Below, piece after piece: positions 18,655-25,839 of a stretch of DNA of 43,320 nucleotides; within the stretch, counting starts at the first letter, position 1; each line of letters begins with the position of its first letter. The position numbers were made by a program, and so were the translations under genes. The DNA is from a virus: IMG/VR virus record IMGVR_UViG_3300032006_000020, positions 1-43,320 of that record, one strand, 5' to 3'. The notes below the pieces were generated by a model, which saw nothing but the letters and a program-made list of their open reading frames with translations, ran no database searches and was not told the origin of the DNA.

Positions 18655-19937
18655 TGTTAGTTAGACATCATAGAGGTCTTAAAGCAGGTCAGGAAATGGA
18701 GCTGACATATACTGCTGATGAACAACATGCAAATTTACAAACTAAAGCTGTTGGATTAGGATGGGATGTTGCAAAATCTGGTACTATTACTGCATATGTA
18801 GGTGATGGTACAACAGGAATAGGATTATATTCAAAAACTGGAAGTACAAGTCAATATGGACTATCTACTGGTTCTGGATGGGCTGCTGATACAGAAATTA
18901 ATATTATTGTAAGAAATGGCAGTTATATTATGGGTACTGGTGGCACAAACGGTGCTGGAGGAAGCGCAGGAAGTGGAGGTAACGGTGGATCAGGAGGCTC
19001 TGGCGGAGGCGGAGGCGGAGGAGGTTCTGGTGGATGTGGTAACCTTTCAGGTGCTTCATTTTACTGTAATAATACTTCAGCATATGATGGTAGCGGTGGT
19101 TCAGGAGGCTCATCAGGTTCAAGTGGTAGTGGTGGCTCATCTGGAAGTGCTGGTGGCGCTGGTGGATCAGGAGGTGCTGGAACGCATGCATTGAATGTAG
19201 ATTTTACTGGTGGAGTAGTTAATATCACTGTAAATTCTGGAGGATACATTGTAGGAGGCGGTGGAGGAGGCAATGGAGGTGCAGGGGGCACTGGAGGTTC
19301 AGGAGGTTCAGGAGGACAAGGTGGAACTGGAGGCACTGGAGGAACTGGTGGTAGAGGTAGACAATATTTAGGACAAACTCTAATGAATATGGGATGGCCT
19401 TTTGGGACAATTTGTTTCAATGTCTGTGATAATAATTGCTGTGGTGGGACAGGAGGATCGGGAGGTTCAGGAGGAACTGGTGGTGGTGGTGGTTCTGGTG
19501 GTAACGGAGGAGCTGGAGGCGCAGGAGGCGCAGGAGCAGGATGGACAAATGGTTGCTCTGGTGCTTTAGTATCATGTAATAATACTGCTGGAGATGCAGG
19601 TTCTTCTGGAGCTGGTGGTTCAACTGGAAATACTGGAAGTAGTGGAGGAGGAGGAAGCGGTGGATCAACTGGAAGCGGAGGAGGTACTGCTTCGTGCGGA
19701 AACTGTGGTGGTCATCCTCAAGGTGGTTGTAACTGTGATGGCGGTTCGACTGGAAATACAGGAAGTTCTGGTAATACTGGTGCTGGTGGTAATAATGGAA
19801 GTACAGGAAGTACAGGAGTTGCAGGAGGAAATTACGGAACAGCAAGTTCTGCTGCTGCTGGATATTCAATAATTAATGGGAACCATTCTAGTGTTACTAT
19901 TACTAATAATGGTACAATAGCTGGTGGATATACATAA
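18654..19937 (+). CDS. Glycine-rich, cysteine-loop tail adhesin
   Basis: A 427-residue protein coupled to the fibre gene. Residues 1-95 form a beta-rich base ending in INIIVRNGSYIMGTGG. After that, six glycine-rich tracts (about 95-126, 146-176, 200-234, 264-296, 314-345, 362-391; GGS/GGT/GGN triplets) alternate with five non-glycine loops. Four of the loops carry cysteine pairs (near 128-138, 254-263, 301-308, 348-361). Two further ITV/NG segments (about 186-199, 411-424) mirror the base. This matches the polyglycine-II sandwich design of fibre-tip adhesins such as phage S16 gp38, where the loops choose the receptor. I infer it is the receptor-binding tip. Confidence 0.7.
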   Translation: MLVRHHRGLKAGQEMELTYTADEQHANLQTKAVGLGWDVAKSGTITAYVGDGTTGIGLYSKTGSTSQYGLSTGSGWAADTEINIIVRNGSYIMGTGGTNGAGGSAGSGGNGGSGGSGGGGGGGGSGGCGNLSGASFYCNNTSAYDGSGGSGGSSGSSGSGGSSGSAGGAGGSGGAGTHALNVDFTGGVVNITVNSGGYIVGGGGGGNGGAGGTGGSGGSGGQGGTGGTGGTGGRGRQYLGQTLMNMGWPFGTICFNVCDNNCCGGTGGSGGSGGTGGGGGSGGNGGAGGAGGAGAGWTNGCSGALVSCNNTAGDAGSSGAGGSTGNTGSSGGGGSGGSTGSGGGTASCGNCGGHPQGGCNCDGGSTGNTGSSGNTGAGGNNGSTGSTGVAGGNYGTASSAAAGYSIINGNHSSVTITNNGTIAGGYT

Positions 19938-19945
19938 AGGGAAAT

Positions 19946-20212
19946 ATGGCTGACGAAAAAATTTATTGTTTAGGAGTAGGGAGTTCAACACTTGGGTTCA
20001 ATAATGATAGCGATGGTAATCCGCCAGAATCAGCACATTTTGTTTGGGAAGATGGAGCATGGGTTAAAGTTCCTATGGATGAAGATCATTATGCTGGACT
20101 TAATGGATTAATGAAAACTAATGATCCTCCGTATGCTATTTTGCTAGTTCCGCATACTGCAATAACATTTGATTCAGATGACAATGTAACTGCTGTTGAG
20201 TTGCCAGGATAA
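19946..20212 (+). CDS. Small protein after the adhesin, unknown
   Basis: An 88-residue acidic protein with ribosome site AAAGGGA. It contains FVWEDGAWVKVPMDEDHYAGL and no membrane segment or metal motif. I do not recognise it. Its position directly after the fibre tip suggests a fibre chaperone or minor tail component, but this is a guess from context. Confidence 0.7.
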   Translation: MADEKIYCLGVGSSTLGFNNDSDGNPPESAHFVWEDGAWVKVPMDEDHYAGLNGLMKTNDPPYAILLVPHTAITFDSDDNVTAVELPG

Positions 20213-20214
20213 TT

Positions 20215-20409
20215 ATGGGTGTAATATTAGATAAAATAAAAGCTATATCTGTTGCTAGAGCTGATGAAGAAACTGTTAAAACAAGAAAAGATATTTGTGA
20301 AACCTGTGATGAATATATAAAAAGCACTACAACCTGTAAAAAATGTGGTTGTTTTATGAACATAAAAAACAAACTGCAAGCTGCAACGTGTCCAATAGGT
20401 AAATGGTAA
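20215..20409 (+). CDS. Small zinc-ribbon protein
   Basis: A 64-residue basic protein with a C-terminal zinc ribbon: CETC (residues 29-32), CKKCGC (about 42-47) and CPIGKW at the end. Five or six cysteines are spaced to bind one or two zinc ions. Small ribbon proteins ending in CP.GKW are frequent in marine phages and their function is unknown. The gene starts two bases after the preceding stop. Confidence 0.7.
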   Translation: MGVILDKIKAISVARADEETVKTRKDICETCDEYIKSTTTCKKCGCFMNIKNKLQAATCPIGKW

Positions 20410-20421
20410 ATTAAATAATGG

Positions 20422-20748
20422 ATGGCAGGGAAAGATACACACAATCTAAAACTAGAGTCAGCACCAGATGAAGAACATCACAAAACTCTATTCGGTGGCG
20501 GTGGAGATGCACTGGAGAATAGGAAACTACTTAATTTCTGGGCGAGATTTCTTATATCGGTTGCCAATGCAATTACGTTCGTTATTTTGCTCTGGTTATT
20601 ATTTTTCTCAGAAGTTAAAGAAGCGAGTCGTGATCTGGTTAATATCCTTGTGGGAACGTATGTTGCAATACTTGTCAAAATCACCGATTACTGGTTTAAA
20701 GACAAAAGAGATCAGGAACATGAGGAACACATGAATGGTAAGACTTAG
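20422..20748 (+). CDS. Two-TM membrane protein, holin candidate
   Basis: A 108-residue protein with a hydrophilic N-terminus, a first membrane segment around residues 42-66 (ISVANAITFVILLWLLFF), a short charged loop and a second segment around 74-92 (LVNILVGTYVAILVKITDYWF), ending in a charged tail. Two segments with both ends inside the cell is the class II holin layout. It opens the lysis block and overlaps the lipoprotein gene by 14 bases. Holin is the best guess; direct homology is not claimed. Confidence 0.6.
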   Translation: MAGKDTHNLKLESAPDEEHHKTLFGGGGDALENRKLLNFWARFLISVANAITFVILLWLLFFSEVKEASRDLVNILVGTYVAILVKITDYWFKDKRDQEHEEHMNGKT

Positions 20749-20914
20749 TTTAATACTGTTCCTGGTAGCTTCATGCGGATCCATACCAGTTAACACAGGA
20801 TACCATGAAGATAATAAACCATACAGAGGTACAAATATCTATAAACGTGATTATGTTAAACCTTATTGGCAATGTGTACAATTTAACAGGAATGTAGATT
20901 GCGATGTGGAATAA
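20735..20914 (+). CDS. Small lipoprotein, o-spanin (Rz1-like) candidate
   Basis: A 59-residue protein in a different frame overlapping the end of the two-TM gene. It begins MVRLSLILFLVASC, a short signal peptide with a clear lipobox (VAS before Cys14). The mature part of 45 residues is polar with two further cysteines. A tiny outer-membrane lipoprotein in a lysis cassette is typical of o-spanins, which join an inner-membrane partner to fuse the two membranes after the wall is cut. The stop overlaps the next gene. Confidence 0.65.
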   Translation: MVRLSLILFLVASCGSIPVNTGYHEDNKPYRGTNIYKRDYVKPYWQCVQFNRNVDCDVE

Positions 20915-21092
20915 AATAAAGAAGTTTTTATTTGAACCTTCAGAGAGAGATAAGGAAAGAGTGGAGAGATGGAAAAAACTTACTATAGAGGATTTTGATA
21001 AGGATGATGAAATGGAGGAAGTTCAGGTGACGAAGCATATGTCAATTAAGCAAAAGAAGAAAAAGACGAAACCAGTTACTTATAATTTTTAA
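20904..21092 (+). CDS. Small highly charged protein, unknown
   Basis: A 62-residue protein (MWNKIKKFLFEPSERDKERV...) overlapping the lipoprotein gene by 11 bases. About half the residues are Lys, Arg, Glu or Asp, and an amphipathic basic helix lies at the N-terminus. No family is recognised. It lies within the lysis block. Confidence 0.55.
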   Translation: MWNKIKKFLFEPSERDKERVERWKKLTIEDFDKDDEMEEVQVTKHMSIKQKKKKTKPVTYNF

Positions 21093-21101
21093 GGAGATAA
21101 T

Positions 21102-21332
21102 ATGGATAATAAGACTCTTATAACAGGAGGTACTAAGAAGCAAAAGTGGTTAAATTTTATGACTAATATGCCTAAAGGCTATGTTACTAAGGAAGAGATG
21201 GCAGCTAAGCGCAAGCAACTTAATGCTACTGATTTAGGGGCATCGCACCCAATAGGAAATCGCAACGAAAAAGTTAATCGAAGTTTCCCTTTAGGTAACC
21301 GAAGAGAAAAAATTAAAGGGCAATTGATGTAA
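21102..21332 (+). CDS. Small basic protein, unknown
   Basis: A 76-residue basic protein with a strong ribosome site (AAGGAGATAAT). The C-terminal half repeats the pattern PIGNRNEKVNR / PLGNRREKIKG, an internal duplication of about 13 residues. No membrane segment or known domain is visible. Confidence 0.6.
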   Translation: MDNKTLITGGTKKQKWLNFMTNMPKGYVTKEEMAAKRKQLNATDLGASHPIGNRNEKVNRSFPLGNRREKIKGQLM

Positions 21333-21340
21333 GGGACTAA

Positions 21341-21634
21341 GTGGCACTACAGAAAACAAGAGTCGTTATGGATAATAATGGCAGGAAAGCTCAGTCAGTA
21401 TTTGAACATAACGTTGTTAAGATAGGAACTCCGCTTTTAGGCGTTTTACTTCTATCAATCGTAGGATGGTTATTCCAGACTGTTCTCGAGCTTGATGAAA
21501 ACATGCAGAAACACAGTATAATGCTTGAACATCTCCATGAGGCAGAGGAAAATTTTGGACAACAAATGGAAAAAGTACAAACAACTTTAACTGATCTTCG
21601 TATTCAGGTAGGTCGGAACATAGGTTCACATTAG
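21341..21634 (+). CDS. One-TM protein with coiled-coil tail, i-spanin candidate
   Basis: A 97-residue protein with a basic N-terminus, one membrane segment (about residues 28-47, GTPLLGVLLLSIVGWLF) and a long C-terminal coiled coil (ELDENMQKHSIMLEHLHEA and on). This is the architecture of an inner-membrane spanin (Rz-like) or of a single-span holin. With the nearby lipoprotein (20735) and endolysin (22153) the spanin reading is attractive, though the pair is not adjacent as it usually is. Confidence 0.55.
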   Translation: MALQKTRVVMDNNGRKAQSVFEHNVVKIGTPLLGVLLLSIVGWLFQTVLELDENMQKHSIMLEHLHEAEENFGQQMEKVQTTLTDLRIQVGRNIGSH

Positions 21635-21642
21635 GAGGAACA

Positions 21643-21897
21643 ATGAGTCATCCAAAAAGATATGGAAGCAGAGGAACTATCAAAACGACAAAGCCATCTT
21701 TATTAAATCCTAATCCAAGAGAGATTAAAGCAAGAAATGATGCTATGTGGGCAGGAACTAATGTTAAGGTTGAACATGGTGGAGTTTGGGGCAGATACCA
21801 TGATATGAGAGAAAATGCAAAAAAATTAAGAGGAAAGCCTTTAGATCAGTTAAAGAATTTATTTAGTACAAAGCACGGAACTTACAAGGAGGAATAA
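21643..21897 (+). CDS. Small basic protein, unknown
   Basis: An 84-residue basic protein with ribosome site GGAGGA. The central motif NVKVEHGGVWGRYHDMRENA is distinctive, but I cannot name a family. The stop overlaps the next start (TAATG), so the two are coupled. It lies in the lysis and small-gene block. Confidence 0.6.
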   Translation: MSHPKRYGSRGTIKTTKPSLLNPNPREIKARNDAMWAGTNVKVEHGGVWGRYHDMRENAKKLRGKPLDQLKNLFSTKHGTYKEE

Positions 21898-22073
21898 TGC
21901 CATTTATTATTGCAGGAGTAGTAAAAAGTATGGCTTTATCGTTTCTAGGTAACAGTAAAGTTATCGAAAAAGTCATAATTTTATTATTAGAAACTTTAGC
22001 AAAAAAGACTGACAGTGATGTAGATGATAAGTTAGTCAAGATGCTAAAAGAATCATTGGGACACAAGAAGTAA
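21897..22073 (+). CDS. 58-residue small protein, unknown
   Basis: A short gene translated from the TAATG overlap, with AAGGAGG just upstream. The protein begins MPFIIAGVVKSMALSFLG, a mildly hydrophobic helix, continues with VIEKVIILLLETLAKKTDS and ends in a Lys-rich helix. Amphipathic helices of this kind occur in small phage membrane-active proteins. The ribosome site and coupling make it credible as a gene; the function is unknown. Confidence 0.6.
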   Translation: MPFIIAGVVKSMALSFLGNSKVIEKVIILLLETLAKKTDSDVDDKLVKMLKESLGHKK

Positions 22074-22152
22074 TAAGGCTTCTTAGTGTAATTAACCCAT
22101 GTGGGTTGGTACTAGACGACAATTCAATGGGTTAGTAATAGGAGGACTAGCT

Positions 22153-22548
22153 ATGATGATTACTAAGAACTTTAGTAGTGGGGAAATGATGTGCAGCTGT
22201 GGCTGCGGTGAGGACTCAATGGATCCAGACTTCATGTCTATATTGCAAAATATAAGAGATGAAATGCAACGACCCTTGAGAATTTCAAGTGGAGTACGCT
22301 GTGCCAAGAGAAATATGGAGGTGAGTTCAACAGGAAAGAATGGACCACATGTTCCTAGAACTACTGGTACAATGGCAAGTGATATTCTTATTGCAGGAGC
22401 AGATGCATTGAGATTAATTGATATTGCCAGGAAACATGGAATCAGTGGAGTTGGAATATCTCAGAGAGGCACCCATGCAAAGAGATTCATTCACATAGAC
22501 ACACTCTCTGATGATAAACATCCCAGACCTACAATGTGGTCTTACTAA
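22153..22548 (+). CDS. M15-family peptidase endolysin
   Basis: A 131-residue protein. I chose the ATG at 22153 because GGAGG lies eight bases upstream; a longer in-frame start at 22099 has no ribosome site. It contains the zinc-binding pattern of the peptidase M15_3 group: ISSGVRC (residues 44-50), His66 and Asp77 in HVPRTTGTMASDI, and His114 in FIHIDT. Such enzymes cut the peptide cross-links of cell-wall murein to release progeny. There is no signal peptide, so it needs the holin. Three extra cysteines (CSCGC, 14-18) near the N-terminus are unusual. Confidence 0.85.
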   Translation: MMITKNFSSGEMMCSCGCGEDSMDPDFMSILQNIRDEMQRPLRISSGVRCAKRNMEVSSTGKNGPHVPRTTGTMASDILIAGADALRLIDIARKHGISGVGISQRGTHAKRFIHIDTLSDDKHPRPTMWSY

Positions 22549-22793
22549 TAATTAGTCTCAAGAGACTCTTCAAGATAATAAAATTCAGCAGAATCAGAAT
22601 AAGATCCTAAGTCTCGTATTCCTACTGATGTTACCTTTGCATTAGGGGAATTAGTCTGATAGTGTATCTTATTTGTTTTAAGGTACTCTATTGTAGCATT
22701 CTTAACATCTATTCGTAGTTTGTCTTTATCTAATTTATCTTGAACTAAAGACATACTTGCTTTAAATGGATGTTTATGTGATTGTTTACTCAT
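22545..22793 (-). CDS. Last gene of the leftward operon, unknown
   Basis: An 82-residue basic protein, mostly Lys, Ser and Asp, with no recognisable domain. Its TAG stop shares two bases with the TAA stop of the endolysin on the other strand, so the two transcription units converge without an intergenic gap. A ribosome site (GAGGAATT) lies upstream. It is the promoter-distal gene of the replication unit. Confidence 0.65.
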   Translation of the reverse strand: MSKQSHKHPFKASMSLVQDKLDKDKLRIDVKNATIEYLKTNKIHYQTNSPNAKVTSVGIRDLGSYSDSAEFYYLEESLETNY

Positions 22794-22805
22794 AATTCCT
22801 CACAA

Positions 22806-23009
22806 TTAAACATTTTTGGGTTTATATCCAACTAAATCTCCAGGAATTAGAGGGACTTTAAAACGCTTTCCTTCAGCTTCCAGCCTAGTCTGTACATAAT
22901 CCTGTACTAAATGACCAACCTTATCTGATCTCCCATATTTATCCTCTCCTTCCTTAATAAGCATTTCTATATACTTATTCTCTGCAGGAGTATTCTTTCG
23001 TAGTTTCAT
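22806..23009 (-). CDS. Small protein downstream of SSB, unknown
   Basis: A 67-residue basic protein (MKLRKNTPAENKYIEMLI...). It is coupled to the SSB gene through an overlapping stop and start at 23009. The C-terminal part (FKVPLIPGDLVGYKPKNV) looks like a short beta segment. No family is recognised; co-transcription with SSB and RusA suggests a DNA-metabolism accessory. Confidence 0.65.
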   Translation of the reverse strand: MKLRKNTPAENKYIEMLIKEGEDKYGRSDKVGHLVQDYVQTRLEAEGKRFKVPLIPGDLVGYKPKNV

Positions 23010-23404
23010 TAGACCCCCTGTCCAAAAGGATTAGCTACTTCTTCAGGTTCAGAATTAAAATCAGAAGAATATTCCATTGCACGATCCTTGTCTTTAGCTA
23101 AGATAAACCGATGGACAAGGAAACGATACCTCTTATTCTTTTTACCAGTTTGTTTATCTTCCCAGGTAACTACTTCAACTTCACTATCTGCAATTAGGAT
23201 TTCATCTCCCTGTCCAGCATTCTTCATATATTCCGCAGCAGGACCATATACAACAAAATCAACAAATGTCGATTTATCATTGTATTTTTTCTTCTTTCTT
23301 ATGTTTCTAACTCCAATAGAGAAGTTACAATATGCAAGGTCACTGTTAGTCTGACCATGCGATGGTGCTTGAGCGATATTTCCATAGAATTTACAGTCAT
23401 TCAT
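23009..23404 (-). CDS. ssb: Single-stranded DNA-binding protein
   Basis: A 131-residue OB-fold SSB: NDCKFYGNIAQAP at the N-terminus, LAYCNFSIGVRN, FVDFVVYGPAAEYM and the VEVVTWEDKQTGKKNKRY hairpin follow the bacterial SSB pattern. It binds single strands during replication and recombination. It ends NPFGQGV and lacks the acidic DDDIPF-type C-terminal peptide with which bacterial SSBs recruit partners. A different protein in this genome (30383) has that tail. The gene sits between RusA and a small coupled gene. Confidence 0.85.
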   Translation of the reverse strand: MNDCKFYGNIAQAPSHGQTNSDLAYCNFSIGVRNIRKKKKYNDKSTFVDFVVYGPAAEYMKNAGQGDEILIADSEVEVVTWEDKQTGKKNKRYRFLVHRFILAKDKDRAMEYSSDFNSEPEEVANPFGQGV

Positions 23405-23406
23405 CG

Positions 23407-23793
23407 TTATACCCTATTAATTGTTATGCAACCCTCTGTGTCTACCCATATCTTACGAGCAGATACCCTCCAGACCTTACAGTCTTCTTCAAGGAGAGCA
23501 TCTAATAATCCTTTTATATAGTTATCTAAGTCAGGTCGCTGTTTATGAGGAGTGCCAGCCATTTCTGATCTTTTCTTCTTTGACCAGGATTTGGGCATTG
23601 GAATAAAGAACACAATATCCAACTCCTCCCATGATTTATTCTTATCATCATTATTCTGTAAGGCTAAAAGTCTCTCGATTTCTTGCTTTACAGTATCCCT
23701 AAAGGCAAAGTAATCCTTAACTATTTGCCTTTTTGCCCATCGATCACGTTGGGTCATTCTTGGTTTCGCAAATGGTGCTACATTTAGAATCAT
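23407..23793 (-). CDS. rusA: RusA-family Holliday junction resolvase
   Basis: A 128-residue protein with the RusA signature: PKSWSKKKRSEMAG, then RPDLDNYIKGLLDAL with catalytic aspartates at about D88, D90 and D98, and LEEDCKVW (D104). RusA dimers cut four-way junctions, which would resolve recombination or replication intermediates before packaging. The ATGA overlap at 23790-23793 couples it to the upstream alpha-CTD-like gene. The length matches the family (about 120 residues). Confidence 0.88.
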   Translation of the reverse strand: MILNVAPFAKPRMTQRDRWAKRQIVKDYFAFRDTVKQEIERLLALQNNDDKNKSWEELDIVFFIPMPKSWSKKKRSEMAGTPHKQRPDLDNYIKGLLDALLEEDCKVWRVSARKIWVDTEGCITINRV

Positions 23794-24644
23794 AATTTAA
23801 ACATTTTTATAATTTTATCTTTTTTGGATTGCTTAAGTTTCTCTTCTTTCTCCATATTAAGAGTTAACTTGTTACTCTCTAATGTTTGCTTAACTTCATG
23901 GAGACATTTACGACCAAAGCTCTTTATCTTTAGTAAATCTGATGGAGCTTTCTGGATTAGTTCTCCTACAGTCCTAATCTTCGCATCCCAAAGTGTATTT
24001 ATTGATCTGATAGAAAGTTCAAGACCTTGTTCAGACTTAAGATTTTTAATTGAAGTATTCCATATTTGAGGTCGGGCATATTTTAAATCACCTCTATGCT
24101 GAAGATCCATAGGTGTTACCTGTTTCTCTTTCTTAAACATAGTGTAATTTTTCTGCCTTTCATGGTCTTCTCTTACTTCAATAATATCTGCTTTCAGCTT
24201 TTGCTTTTCTGAACTTGTCTCTGAAAGGATCCATTCTTCAACAAGATCAAATCTTTCCCACATCTCATTTTGTAAGGAACGATAATCACCTCTTAGACGT
24301 TTTAAATCACTTTTGTATTCTTCTTCAAGCATTGAGATTCTATTAGCTAGATCGTCTCTTAACTTTCGTATATCTTTTCTAATATTATCGTATTCCTTCC
24401 TTATATTGACAATATCGTCTCTTATGCTACGTCTACCCTCAGTTCCTCTTTTAACTGCTGTGTCAACTCGAGTAACTAAGTCACAATCATAAGCTACTAA
24501 TTTGTCAATGCGTTTATCCATTTCTTTAAGCGCATCTTTAGCTTTCTGAGTCATTTCATATTTGACATCAGGAGGAGATCCATTAGACATATCAAATGCC
24601 TGTCTGAAAAACTTCCCCATTGCTTCAATTTCATCTTTATTCAT
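23790..24644 (-). CDS. Coiled-coil protein with an RNA polymerase alpha C-terminal-like domain
   Basis: A 284-residue protein. Residues 1-170 are a charged, largely coiled-coil stalk (IRKEYDNIRKDIRKLRDDL). Residues 200-265 closely follow the C-terminal domain of bacterial RNA polymerase alpha: LELSIRSINTLWDAKIRTVG, then LLKIKSFGRKCLHEVKQTL. Against E. coli alpha, the DNA-contact residues R265, N268, G296, K298 and E302 correspond to R213, N216, G244, K246 and E250; S299 is Cys. The end is a Lys-rich tail. The domain should bind AT-rich minor groove or activators and may let the phage redirect host transcription; a general DNA-binding HhH role is the alternative. It shares its GAAAGGT ribosome box with three other genes. 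Confidence 0.8.
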   Translation of the reverse strand: MNKDEIEAMGKFFRQAFDMSNGSPPDVKYEMTQKAKDALKEMDKRIDKLVAYDCDLVTRVDTAVKRGTEGRRSIRDDIVNIRKEYDNIRKDIRKLRDDLANRISMLEEEYKSDLKRLRGDYRSLQNEMWERFDLVEEWILSETSSEKQKLKADIIEVREDHERQKNYTMFKKEKQVTPMDLQHRGDLKYARPQIWNTSIKNLKSEQGLELSIRSINTLWDAKIRTVGELIQKAPSDLLKIKSFGRKCLHEVKQTLESNKLTLNMEKEEKLKQSKKDKIIKMFKL

Positions 24645-24895
24645 ATCAACCTTTCTTGTTTATCATTTTCAGGGTTCCATCTAAAATCCACTAAGCTATA
24701 TTTTTTCTCATTGAATTTACTTGGAACCTCTTTAGTTTGAGATTGACCACGCTCCAATACTTCTGGAGACAAAAACATGGTCTTATTATCGTGTGTGACT
24801 TCAATGCCACCACTTTGTATCCCTGATTTGACAATATAGTCCCGAATCGACACCATATGTCCTCTCCAGAGTTTCTTTATAACAACCCTTATCAT
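24641..24895 (-). CDS. Small protein coupled to the alpha-CTD-like gene, unknown
   Basis: An 84-residue protein ending in an ATGA overlap with the next gene. Two starts are plausible: the first ATG with AAGGAGG five bases upstream (used here), or a second at residue 14 with GGAGAGG upstream. The shorter version begins MVSIRDYIVKSGIQSGG. No domain is recognised. Coupling suggests it is made in step with the alpha-CTD-like protein. Confidence 0.65.
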   Translation of the reverse strand: MIRVVIKKLWRGHMVSIRDYIVKSGIQSGGIEVTHDNKTMFLSPEVLERGQSQTKEVPSKFNEKKYSLVDFRWNPENDKQERLI

Positions 24896-24950
24896 TCATC
24901 CTCCTTATCAATAAAATTGCGATACAGAGAGATCTGAGCATCCAAATATG

Positions 24951-25403
24951 CTAATTATGGAACTGAACATAGTCTTTTCCATCATCTCCCCTGGTTAAAG
25001 TAAATTTACGCCCATCTTGAACTCCATCAACAGGCATACCGCAAACTCCTTTATTTATTGTCTTGCCTTCCGAGATAAAATTTCTTAAATCCTCAAACAT
25101 TTTCTTGGATTTAGAATAATCTATATCCTTATGGGCAAGTTGCTGAGAATTTTCTATACGTTTTTTTGTATATATTCGTTCTCGTTCCTTGTAAATAGCC
25201 ATAAATTCTGCTATACTAGGCATCTTAAGTGAAGATCCACGACCATCTGTAATAATGTCGTATGCTTCTTTAAGAACTGTACTGTTTGGTATCTTTAATT
25301 TATCTTGCCAAACCTTAAGTTTAACCTCAGTCAGTGGTATGTTGTATGCTTCGCAAAGCTGAACTACCAATCTCCTGACTTGAGGATGTATGTTCGTTTC
25401 CAT
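24951..25403 (-). CDS. Putative helicase loader (G39P/P-like)
   Basis: A 150-residue protein with strong ribosome site AAAGGAG. The N-terminal half has the pattern VWQDKLKI...VLKEAYDII...LKMPSIAEF, which resembles the helical domain of phage helicase loader/inhibitor proteins of the G39P type (W...L, A...I, P.IAE). It follows an O-like replication gene, the lambda O-P order. The first 77 bases overlap the upstream gene in another frame. The loader role is inferred and moderately supported. Confidence 0.5.
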   Translation of the reverse strand: METNIHPQVRRLVVQLCEAYNIPLTEVKLKVWQDKLKIPNSTVLKEAYDIITDGRGSSLKMPSIAEFMAIYKERERIYTKKRIENSQQLAHKDIDYSKSKKMFEDLRNFISEGKTINKGVCGMPVDGVQDGRKFTLTRGDDGKDYVQFHN

Positions 25404-25839
25404 CTGTAAACTCCTTTTCAGCGAGGTTTAATTGATACTCTGTATTCAGAAACTTTCCATTATATTTGGATGGCTGTCTGTCCTTGTAGATGCCATTATA
25501 TTGGTTTCCTTTATTGCCAAAACTTTGCCATCCATTAACGATAACAGCCTCTAGCAACTCATTTGGTACAATACCATCTGATTTTGCTTTAGCTAATGCC
25601 TTAATCATAAGACGTTCAGCGAATCTGGTCATAGGCTTTTTGATCTTTTTCCTATGATTCTTGAATTCTTCCCAGACTACAGGATCAATCCAATCTGGCA
25701 GTCTGGGTTCATTCTCGGTTCGCAACTTGTCACAATTGACATTTACAATACAAATTGCATCAGCTTCAATTGTAGGTTCCCACTGCAATATCTTGAACTC
25801 CTTGATAATTTGCAGACGCATTTTTTCTAAGGGATTCAT
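25327..25839 (-). CDS. Putative phage replication protein (DnaT/O-like C-terminal domain)
   Basis: A 170-residue protein. Residues 48-106 carry LPDWIDPVVWEEFKNHRKKI...LLEAVIVNGWQSF, a domain I associate with phage replication initiation and primosomal DnaT-like proteins, where the NGW motif is conserved. The N-terminal winged-helix half expected of lambda O-type proteins seems missing or very short, so it may be a stand-alone loading factor. Its last 26 codons overlap the loader-like gene. A good ribosome site (AAGGAGG) lies just upstream, inside the coupled small gene. Confidence 0.6.
   Translation of the reverse strand: MNPLEKMRLQIIKEFKILQWEPTIEADAICIVNVNCDKLRTENEPRLPDWIDPVVWEEFKNHRKKIKKPMTRFAERLMIKALAKAKSDGIVPNELLEAVIVNGWQSFGNKGNQYNGIYKDRQPSKYNGKFLNTEYQLNLAEKEFTDGNEHTSSSQEIGSSALRSIQHTTD

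Noticed and set aside
19061-19420. Proline-rich minus-strand frame (PPVPPVPP)
   Set aside because: It is the antisense of glycine codons in the adhesin gene, not an independent gene.
18654-19937. Possible diversity-generating retroelement target (variable adhesin)
   Set aside because: No reverse transcriptase, template repeat or C-type lectin fold is present in the window.
22099-22152. Longer endolysin start
   Set aside because: No ribosome site; the ATG at 22153 has GGAGG at good spacing and the extra residues are not a convincing signal peptide.
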